Shown here in pieces: positions 1-6,355 of a stretch of 64,000 nt of DNA (position 1 is the first letter of the stretch; every line of letters begins with the position of its first letter). The stretch covers positions 85,679 to 149,678 of the forward strand of contig JAIDTI010000024.1 of assembly GCA_029060755.1 (NCBI GenBank), read 5' to 3'. The stretch is from Ruminococcus sp. (lineage in GTDB: Bacteria; Bacillota; Clostridia; Oscillospirales; Ruminococcaceae). The position numbers were made by a program, and so were the translations under genes. The notes below the pieces were generated by a model. The model ran no database searches. It had not been told where the DNA came from and saw only the letters and a program-made list of their open reading frames with translations.

Positions 1-86
1 GTACCGTCTCCCTTGCTGTCATCTCCGCATGATACAAGGACAAATGCACATATTATTATGCTTAATATTTTTTTCAAATTGCTCAC
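1..86 (-). CDS. Lipoprotein, N-terminal part only (runs off the left edge)
   Basis: Read on the minus strand, a frame opens just downstream of the VanY-like gene and stays open to the window edge. It begins with GTG at 86 or, more like a lipoprotein start, TTG at 77 followed by Lys-Lys. Next come a hydrophobic stretch and a lipobox ending Leu-Val-Ser-Cys-Gly, then acidic and Ser-rich residues. This is a type II signal peptide, so the product should be lipid-anchored outside the membrane. Only about 28 codons are visible, so the function cannot be told. No strong ribosome binding site separates the two candidate starts. Confidence 0.6.
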   Translation of the reverse strand, partial: MSNLKKILSIIICAFVLVSCGDDSKGDG

Positions 87-94
87 ATTTCTTT

Positions 95-1186
95 CTATTC
101 TGTAACTGTAACGATAAATCCATCAACATTATTTCCTGATACTGAGTACATTTTATCTGACGGAACTGTTATTTCATTTATATCTGACTGTTCAACGGGT
201 ACATAATATACGCTGTATATATTTCCGTCTGCTGAAATTCCAAGAGGATTATCAATAGTATATGTCTTTACAAGTTCAATATACTCCTCAAGACAAAGAT
301 TGTTTTCATTCATGTATACAGAGTGAGGAACACCAACATATCTGTATGTATAATTTCGTGGATTCTCACCTGTGAAAAATTTCTTTTCATTAGGATAACG
401 TACGATAAATCCGTAATTTCCTGCATTTTCTGCAAACCATTCATAATTTCCGTCAGCAGAAAAATATGAAAATCCTGTTGCACTTTCACTGTCATAATAG
501 AACATATCAAAGGTGCGTCCTGTATGATAATCCGTGTGACCTGCTTCAAAAGTTTTTGATTTTCCGCTGTTATGCAGGTCAACCTGTTCATCATATGTTC
601 TGTAGCCATACTGTATAAATATGCCTGTTCTGTCGGGAATTCCGCTTGCTTCTGCATATCCTCTTATCATTGCATTAAGCTGATATAATGTTTCTCTGTC
701 AAGCGAAGTTACATAGTCGCCTACTTCATAATAGTCATTTCTGTTTCCGGCAACAGTTATAACATCAATGTCATTTTCAAGGAACTTGTATTCATGTTCA
801 GCATTTACAAGCACAAGATTTCCTTTGTACATCTCATCATAGCTGTAGCTTTCTGTTTTATATCCGTCAGGAACAGTCGGAACAGTTGTTGCTTGTGTTG
901 TTGTATAAGATGATGTTGTATAAGATGATGTTGTAGTGCTTTGAACTATATTTCCTGTATTAATATTTGTAGTTGTTTCAGTCGGTGTATCTGTCTGAAT
1001 ATCGGGCTGTGAGCTTGTATGTATCTCTGATTCAGAGTTTGTCTGTGAAAATTCGGGCTTGTCTTTTCCGAATAAAAATTTCATACATGATGTTGCAATT
1101 ACAGCAATAATAATCATCACCAGTACAACAATCACAATGCGGTCATATCTTATGCGGTATTTTCTCTTTTTATTTCCTTTTGCCAT
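95..1186 (-). CDS. Membrane-anchored VanY-like (peptidase M15B) protein, probably inactive
   Basis: 363 residues: basic N-terminus, one membrane segment (about residues 17-35), a Ser/Thr-rich spacer (about 45-105), then a VanY / D,D-carboxypeptidase-like domain (about 120-310). The fold signatures are clear: QYGYRTYDEQ, HTGRTFDMF, NYGFIVRYP and RYVG. Active M15B enzymes carry SxHxxGxAxD and ExxH to bind zinc and catalyse. Here Tyr220 stands at the first zinc His (a His follows at 221), Asp227 is kept, and Arg277 and Thr280 stand where the catalytic Glu and second zinc His should be. By inference it binds peptidoglycan stem peptides rather than cutting them. The start follows GGAGACAG, and it has its own promoter. 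Confidence 0.75.
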   Translation of the reverse strand: MAKGNKKRKYRIRYDRIVIVVLVMIIIAVIATSCMKFLFGKDKPEFSQTNSESEIHTSSQPDIQTDTPTETTTNINTGNIVQSTTTSSYTTSSYTTTQATTVPTVPDGYKTESYSYDEMYKGNLVLVNAEHEYKFLENDIDVITVAGNRNDYYEVGDYVTSLDRETLYQLNAMIRGYAEASGIPDRTGIFIQYGYRTYDEQVDLHNSGKSKTFEAGHTDYHTGRTFDMFYYDSESATGFSYFSADGNYEWFAENAGNYGFIVRYPNEKKFFTGENPRNYTYRYVGVPHSVYMNENNLCLEEYIELVKTYTIDNPLGISADGNIYSVYYVPVEQSDINEITVPSDKMYSVSGNNVDGFIVTVTE

Positions 1187-1223
1187 TTTATCTGTCTCCT
1201 TGTCTTTCTTTTTGTCTTTCTAA

Positions 1224-1252
1224 ATTATAACACAATCTACACACTATGTAAA
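1224..1252 (-). promoter_or_regulatory. Promoter of the VanY-like gene
   Basis: On the minus strand: TTTACA, a 17-base spacer, TATAAT. The -10 lies about 38 bases before the start codon. It separates this gene from the AraC-type gene upstream. Confidence 0.7.
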
Positions 1253-1279
1253 TACTTTTTCTTTTTTTTCACCATTTTT

Positions 1280-2071
1280 TCACTCATTTGATTTTGACTG
1301 TTTTCTTTTTCTGTATTCTGTAGGAGTACAACCTCTGTGAGTACGGAACTGTCGCATAAAATATGAATCGCTTTCATATCCGCATTTTTCCGCAATTGCA
1401 CTTACAGATAAATCTGTATTTAAGAGAAGTTCAGAAGCATAAATCAGACGGCTTTCAATAACGTCCTGCATGAATGTTGTCCCGAACGTCTCTGAATATA
1501 TCCTGTGAAAATATGTCTTGCTTATTGAAAGTTGTCTGCATACTTTATCAACCGTCCAGTCATTAAACGGATTGTTATAAATTGAGTTTTGCAGTTCTTT
1601 AAGTTTCGGATATTTAGGTATATTATTTTTCTCCAACTTTATACCACTGTAAGCATCTTCAACTGCAATTAAAATAATACGCATATAAAGTTCCGCAAAT
1701 TCAGTTTCTCTGTTTCCTGAAATATCGCTGTGTATCTTCATACTTTTTATAGCTGATGCAATAATAAAATCATCAGGAACAGAAACAGGCGTATTGAACG
1801 GAATATCCATATCCGCTATATACTGCTTATCAGCCAGAGACAAATGAAAACATACCATATCATATTTAAGCCATTTTCCTACTGGACTTTTGAAACTCTG
1901 ATTAGCTCCGCTTTTATATATTATCACTGTATTTCTGTTATATGTTTTTTCTGTCCCGTTGATATTAAATATAACGGAATTTCGGAAAAGATAAAGACAG
2001 CAATCCTGCATTGACGTATTTTGCACGGATTCAGTTTTTTTGTTATTTATAATTATCTTCGTAACTTTCAT
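1280..2071 (-). CDS. AraC/XylS family transcriptional regulator
   Basis: 263 residues. The C-terminal ~100 residues are a typical double helix-turn-helix: the first helix pair around VDKVCRQLSISKTYFHRIY, then the AraC signature with IAEKCGYESDSYFMRQFR and a final GCTPTEYRK. The N-terminal ~150 residues are a cupin-like ligand-sensing domain that I cannot tie to a ligand. The start is preceded by AGGAAAAAGCC. It lies just downstream of the split transketolase and upstream of the VanY-like gene, separated from each by terminator- or promoter-like sequence, so it is probably transcribed on its own. A sugar or cell-envelope stress signal is plausible but not shown. Confidence 0.9.
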   Translation of the reverse strand: MKVTKIIINNKKTESVQNTSMQDCCLYLFRNSVIFNINGTEKTYNRNTVIIYKSGANQSFKSPVGKWLKYDMVCFHLSLADKQYIADMDIPFNTPVSVPDDFIIASAIKSMKIHSDISGNRETEFAELYMRIILIAVEDAYSGIKLEKNNIPKYPKLKELQNSIYNNPFNDWTVDKVCRQLSISKTYFHRIYSETFGTTFMQDVIESRLIYASELLLNTDLSVSAIAEKCGYESDSYFMRQFRTHRGCTPTEYRKRKQSKSNE

Positions 2072-2090
2072 GGCTTTTTCCTAAATCAAG

Positions 2091-2120
2091 ACCGCACAAA
2101 GCAAAGCAACTCTGTGCGGT
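2091..2120 (-). terminator. Hairpin after the transketolase genes
   Basis: An 8-bp inverted repeat, ACCGCACA / TGTGCGGT, sits between the tktB stop and the AraC-type gene. The downstream side on the minus strand is only weakly T-rich, so it may terminate inefficiently. Confidence 0.5.
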
Positions 2121-2130
2121 GACTGAATTT

Positions 2131-3078
2131 TTATTTGAGTTTAACAGCTTCCCTGACTTTTTCGGAAATATTTTCTGCTGAAAGTCCGAACTTTTTAAGC
2201 AGTTCAACAGCAGGTCCTGAATAGCCGTACTCATCATTTACACCAATCCTGATTACAGGTACAGGACAGCACTCTGTTACTGCTTCTGCAACGGCTGAAC
2301 CAAGTCCGCCGATTATGCTGTGTTCCTCTGCTGTAACAATAACGCCTGTTTCCTTTGCACATTTACAGATAAGTTCCTTATCAAGTGGCTTGATTGTGTG
2401 AATATTTACAACTCTTGCAGAAATTCCTTCAGATTCAAGTGATTTTGCGGATTCAAGTGCTTCATTTACCATAAGACCAGTTGCAACGATTGTAACGTCC
2501 GTTCCGTCTTTCATTACAACGCCTTTGCCGATTTCAAACTTATATGTTTCCTTATCGTTTATTACAGGTACAGCAAGTCTGCCGAATCGCATATATACAG
2601 GACCATTGAACTCAACAGCAGCTCTTACAGCAGCTCTTGCTTCAACGTCATCACAAGGATTGATTATTGTCATTCCAGGAATTGTACGCATAAGTGCTAT
2701 ATCTTCGTTGCACTGGTGTGTTGCGCCGTCCTCACCTACTGAAATTCCTGCATGAGTTGCACCGATTTTTACATTGAGATGCGGATAGCCGATTGAGTTT
2801 CTTACAATTTCATATGCTCTGCCAGCTGCAAACATTGCAAATGTACTTGCAAACGGAATTTTTCCGCAAGCTGCAAGACCAGCCGCAACGCCCATCATGT
2901 TAGCTTCTGCAATTCCGCAATCAAAAAAGCGGTCGGGATATGCTTTCTTGAAAATTCCAGTTTTTGTAGCTGCCGCAAGGTCTGCATCAAGAACTACTAA
3001 ATCTTTGTATTCTTCAGCAAGTTCTTTGAGTGATTCTCCGTAGCTTTCACGGGTAGCTTTTTTTATTACATCTGCCAT
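2131..3078 (-). CDS. tktB: Transketolase, C-terminal subunit
   Basis: 315 residues covering the pyrimidine-binding and C-terminal domains of transketolase. It works with the N-terminal half encoded immediately upstream as a two-subunit enzyme, the arrangement found in many Firmicutes and archaea. Signs are FFDCGIAEANMMGVAAGLA (the conserved Glu acting on TPP), the histidine in GATHAG, and a C-terminal domain with VTAEEHSIIGGLG. The enzyme moves two-carbon units between sugar phosphates, linking pentoses from plant fibre to glycolysis. The start has GGAGGG eight bases upstream, inside the end of the partner gene; the gap is 4 bp. Confidence 0.95.
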   Translation of the reverse strand: MADVIKKATRESYGESLKELAEEYKDLVVLDADLAAATKTGIFKKAYPDRFFDCGIAEANMMGVAAGLAACGKIPFASTFAMFAAGRAYEIVRNSIGYPHLNVKIGATHAGISVGEDGATHQCNEDIALMRTIPGMTIINPCDDVEARAAVRAAVEFNGPVYMRFGRLAVPVINDKETYKFEIGKGVVMKDGTDVTIVATGLMVNEALESAKSLESEGISARVVNIHTIKPLDKELICKCAKETGVIVTAEEHSIIGGLGSAVAEAVTECCPVPVIRIGVNDEYGYSGPAVELLKKFGLSAENISEKVREAVKLK

Positions 3079-3082
3079 TGTT

Positions 3083-3922
3083 TTAGCCCTCCAATTCCTT
3101 TAACTGTGCGGAAAGTTCTGTCATTGCCTGTTCGTACTGCTCTTTATTAGGAGCTGTACCATGCCAGCCGACTTGATTTTCCATAAATGAAACGCCTTTG
3201 CCTTTTACTGACTTCTGAATAATTGCAACGGGTTTTCCTGTAACTGTTTCAGTCTCTGCAAATGCTTTGTCAATACTGTCAAAGTTGTGAGCGTCCATTG
3301 TTATCACGTGCCAGCCGAAAGATTCAAATTTATCAGTAATCGGCTCTGGTGAGCATACTTCTGTTATTGCGCCGTCAATCTGGAGTCCGTTGTTATCAAC
3401 AATTGCAACAAGATTATCAAGTTTATAGTGAGATGCAAACATTGCCGCTTCCCATACCTGTCCTTCTTCGATTTCTCCGTCTCCGAGAACTGTATAGACT
3501 TTATAATCCTTGTTATCAAGTTTACCAGCAAGTGCCATTCCGCAGGCTGACGAAATACCCTGTCCGAGTGAACCGCTTGACATATCAATACCTGGCGTGT
3601 GGATACATGGGTGACCCTGTAACATTGCACCGATATGACGCAGTGATTTCAGTTCATCTTCCGCAAAATATCCTTTTTGTGCAAGAACAGCATAGAGTGC
3701 GGGTGCTGTATGACCTTTTGAAAGTACAAATCTGTCTCTGTCGGGATTTTCAGGGTCATCAGGATTTACATTCATCTTATTGAAGTAAAGATATGTTACA
3801 AGGTCACTTATTGAAAGTGAACCGCCGGGGTGACCTGATTTTGCATTGTAAGTCCCCTCAATAACACCCATTCTGACTTTGCAGGAAATTTTCTGCAAAT
3901 TCTTTTTAACTGAATCTTCCAT
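3083..3922 (-). CDS. tktA: Transketolase, N-terminal (TPP-binding) subunit
   Basis: 279 residues with the TPP-binding motif GDGEIEEGQVWEA ending in Asp-Asn-Asn, and the early GHPGGSLSISD loop. The open frame extends to 4009, but I place the start at 3922: ATG there follows AACGGAGGTAAAAAA, while the upstream extension is just a frame-shifted reading of the small gene at 3936-4061. Together with tktB it makes a complete transketolase. The two are co-transcribed, probably with the HAD phosphatase upstream. Confidence 0.95.
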   Translation of the reverse strand: MEDSVKKNLQKISCKVRMGVIEGTYNAKSGHPGGSLSISDLVTYLYFNKMNVNPDDPENPDRDRFVLSKGHTAPALYAVLAQKGYFAEDELKSLRHIGAMLQGHPCIHTPGIDMSSGSLGQGISSACGMALAGKLDNKDYKVYTVLGDGEIEEGQVWEAAMFASHYKLDNLVAIVDNNGLQIDGAITEVCSPEPITDKFESFGWHVITMDAHNFDSIDKAFAETETVTGKPVAIIQKSVKGKGVSFMENQVGWHGTAPNKEQYEQAMTELSAQLKELEG

Positions 3923-3935
3923 TTTTTTACCTCCG

Positions 3936-4061
3936 TTAAAAACTAAAATACTCATAAGGCGGATTTTCTGTTCTTTCTTTTGCCGCCTTTGCTTTATCCA
4001 CATATCCAATCATTGCCGGAATAAGTATAGCCATAATGATTAAGAAAAATTTTTTTATCAT
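3936..4061 (-). CDS. 41-residue single-span membrane protein
   Basis: A short frame, MIKKFFLIIMAILIPAMIGY then a charged tail with VDKAKAAKERTE and ending in YEYFSF. It has a Lys-Lys N-terminus, one hydrophobic stretch of about 17 residues and a polar C-terminus. Its ATG lies five bases from the HAD stop, and that gene's last codons (ATGGAGGGC) supply a GGAGGG site at good spacing, so the two look translationally coupled. The stop is 13 bases before the tktA start. It could be a small membrane peptide or a cleaved signal-like peptide. The function is unknown. Confidence 0.6.
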   Translation of the reverse strand: MIKKFFLIIMAILIPAMIGYVDKAKAAKERTENPPYEYFSF

Positions 4062-4065
4062 TATT

Positions 4066-4890
4066 TCAGCCCTCCATTTTATCAATTATATAATCTATCA
4101 GTTCGGCAACTGCACCATTATCATTTGTACAGTTAAGCACAAGGTCTGCTGTGTTTTTTACTGATTTTTCCGCATTTGCAGGACATACACCAAAATCCGC
4201 ATTTGCTATCATCTCAATGTCATTATCAAAATCACCCACTGCAACAAACGTAAAATCCGTCATGCCGTCAAGTTTTCTGTACTCATCAAGAGCCGAGCCT
4301 TTGCTTGTGCCTTTCGGGAGCATCTCAAGAAAAATGTCAGACGAACGCACAAAGTCTGCCTGTTCATCAAGTTCAAGCTCATGAATCAGCGTTTCCAGTT
4401 CTGAAATTTTTTCATGCTCCATTGCAAACAGAACTTTCAGCCAGTTGCCTGACGGTATATCATTTATATCCATATATTTCGGGATAACCTTGCACAAATC
4501 TGTGTGAAGCTGTTCGTATTTGTTATTTCTGAAAATGTACGTCCCGTCCGGTCTTAAAACTTCACCGCCTGCACACTGCATTTTATCAAGAATTTCAGCC
4601 GTGATTTTTCTGCTTGTTTCAGGCAATGACTTTGAATACAATAACTTTCTGCTGATATAGTCATAAATTCCTGCACCGTTGTACATTATAATCGGCATTT
4701 TCAAATCAATTATACTTCTGTACTGCTCAAATGACTGAATTGTGCGACCTGTTGCAATCGTGAACTTTCCACCAAGTGATGTGAATTTTTCAATAGCTTT
4801 TCTGTCAATATCATTAATCAGCTTTTTGGAGTTCAATAATGTTCCGTCCATATCGCTGAAAATCATCACTTTTGTTATATCTTCAAACAC
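4066..4890 (-). CDS. HAD superfamily Cof-type sugar phosphatase
   Basis: About 274 residues of a Cof/YidA-like HAD hydrolase. Motif I is FSDMDGTLLNS, with the two catalytic aspartates; motif II is around TIATGRT; motif III uses the Lys in KGSALDEY; motif IV is VGDFDNDIEMI. A C2-type cap lies between. Such enzymes are magnesium-dependent phosphatases of sugar phosphates or flavin nucleotides; the substrate is not predictable. An ATG at 4914 is possible, but GTG at 4890 is better placed behind GAGGTG. The gene follows the pseudouridine synthase and precedes a small membrane peptide and transketolase. Confidence 0.88.
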   Translation of the reverse strand: MFEDITKVMIFSDMDGTLLNSKKLINDIDRKAIEKFTSLGGKFTIATGRTIQSFEQYRSIIDLKMPIIMYNGAGIYDYISRKLLYSKSLPETSRKITAEILDKMQCAGGEVLRPDGTYIFRNNKYEQLHTDLCKVIPKYMDINDIPSGNWLKVLFAMEHEKISELETLIHELELDEQADFVRSSDIFLEMLPKGTSKGSALDEYRKLDGMTDFTFVAVGDFDNDIEMIANADFGVCPANAEKSVKNTADLVLNCTNDNGAVAELIDYIIDKMEG

Positions 4891-4900
4891 TCTGCACACC

Positions 4901-5809
4901 TCACATCTTTTCAAGTTTATTCAGTACAGAAATAAAATAATCGGGTAGTTCGCTTGTGAACTCAATATATTTGTTTGTAGTCGGGTGAATGAAACCTATT
5001 TTACGTGCGTGTAGGCACTGTCCGTCAATTCCCTTGTAAGACTTGCCATATACATCATCGCCCAGTACAGCATGACCGATATACGCAAGATGCACTCTTA
5101 TCTGATGTGTGCGACCTGTTTCAAGTCTAAGCTTTACATGGGCATATCCGCCATACTGTCTGATAACGCTGTAGTGTGTAACAGCATTTCTTGAATTTTC
5201 AGTTGTAACACACATTTTTTTTCTGTCGGTTTTATGTCGTCCGATTGGTGCATCAATAATTCCCTCTGTATCTTTGAAATATCCGCTTGCGACTGCTTCA
5301 TATTCACGCATGAAACTGTGTTCTTTTATCTGTTCTGCAAGATGCAGATGTGATTTGTCGTTTTTTGCAACTATAAGCAGTCCGCTTGTATTTTTGTCGA
5401 TTCTGTGTACAATTCCCGGTCGGATTACTCCGTTTATCCCTGAAAGACTGTTTCCGCAGTGATAAAGCAGGGCATTTACAAGTGTGCCGTTATAGTTGCC
5501 GTGTGCAGGGTGAACAACCATTCCTTTTGGCTTATTCACAACAAGCAGGTCGTCATCTTCATATACAATATCAAGCGGAATATTTTCGGGTAGTGCGTCC
5601 ATTGGCTGTGGAGCAGGAACTTCAACAGTTATAAAGTCACCAGATTTAAGCTTGTAATTTTTACTGACAGGCTTATTGTTTACCAGAACTTTATTTTCCT
5701 CAATGAGTTTCTGAACGGCTGAACGTGTAAGCTCATTGTTATTTCCTGCGATAAAACTATCTACCCTTATACCTGACAATTCTGAAAAGTATTCAAGAAT
5801 ATCACTCAT
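4901..5809 (-). CDS. rluD: RluD-type 23S rRNA pseudouridine synthase
   Basis: 302 residues: an N-terminal S4 RNA-binding domain (about 12-75, with LVNNKPVSKNYKLKSGD), then the RluA/RluD catalytic domain. The signature HRIDKNTSGLLIVAKND carries the catalytic Asp, and the C-terminal side has LETGRTHQIRVH. It isomerises uridines of large-subunit rRNA; the exact site is inferred from the family. It starts 8 bp inside the end of lspA, the order lspA-rluD common in Firmicutes. AGAGGT precedes the ATG. Confidence 0.93.
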   Translation of the reverse strand: MSDILEYFSELSGIRVDSFIAGNNNELTRSAVQKLIEENKVLVNNKPVSKNYKLKSGDFITVEVPAPQPMDALPENIPLDIVYEDDDLLVVNKPKGMVVHPAHGNYNGTLVNALLYHCGNSLSGINGVIRPGIVHRIDKNTSGLLIVAKNDKSHLHLAEQIKEHSFMREYEAVASGYFKDTEGIIDAPIGRHKTDRKKMCVTTENSRNAVTHYSVIRQYGGYAHVKLRLETGRTHQIRVHLAYIGHAVLGDDVYGKSYKGIDGQCLHARKIGFIHPTTNKYIEFTSELPDYFISVLNKLEKM

Positions 5810-6296
5810 TTTTAACCTCTGCTTTTTCTTTTGCGATTTTTGGCTCTATGAAAAATACATATATAAACACAAGCACAAATCCGATTGTTACACATATATC
5901 TGCAACATTGAAAATTGCAAATCTGAATAATTTTATCTCAAACATATCAACAACATATCCGAAACGTATACGGTCTATGAGATTTCCTATTCCGCCTGCA
6001 ACAAAAAGCATTATTGAAGTAGCCAGCAGTTTTGAGCGTTTCAGTGACATAAGCATGAACACAAATGCAGCTACAACAACAAGAGAAGTAAAGCCCACAA
6101 GAAACCATCTTTGCCCTGACATACTTCCGAAAATTGCACCGTCATTTTCAAGATATGTCAGATTGATAATCCTGAAATTGCCAAAATGAATAAAATCCAT
6201 AGTCCTGAAAGGCTGTAAAACATCAACCGCCCAGTGTTTCACAAGCTGGTCAATCACAACAAGTACAAGAATAGTTATAATAAGCAGTATGCTCAT
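5802..6296 (-). CDS. lspA: Lipoprotein signal peptidase (signal peptidase II)
   Basis: 164 residues with four membrane segments. The conserved catalytic pair is present: Asp in GNLIDRIRFGYVVD and the final Asp of that stretch. An upstream Asn-containing motif, ENDGAIFG, is the family's usual box. It cuts diacylglyceryl-prolipoproteins before the lipobox Cys, so it would process the many lipoproteins in this window. The start follows AAAGGAAG. It lies between ileS and rluD, as in many Gram-positive genomes. Confidence 0.95.
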   Translation of the reverse strand: MSILLIITILVLVVIDQLVKHWAVDVLQPFRTMDFIHFGNFRIINLTYLENDGAIFGSMSGQRWFLVGFTSLVVVAAFVFMLMSLKRSKLLATSIMLFVAGGIGNLIDRIRFGYVVDMFEIKLFRFAIFNVADICVTIGFVLVFIYVFFIEPKIAKEKAEVKNE

Positions 6297-6310
6297 AATC
6301 TTCCTTTCGC

Positions 6311-6349
6311 AATAATGCCTGCTGAGTTTAAACAGCAGGCAATATTATT
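6311..6349 (-). terminator. Hairpin between ileS and lspA
   Basis: An 8-bp perfect stem, GCCTGCTG / CAGCAGGC with an 8-base loop, is extended by AATAAT / ATTATT after a 3-base bulge. There is no long T-run, and lspA starts right after it. It may attenuate or mark a processing site instead of ending transcription. Confidence 0.5.
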
Positions 6350-6355
6350 CATGAT

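Noticed and set aside
3923-4009. Longer N-terminus for the transketolase N-subunit
   Set aside because: The extra 29 codons are a shifted reading of the small membrane-protein gene; a GGAGG site sits just before ATG 3922.
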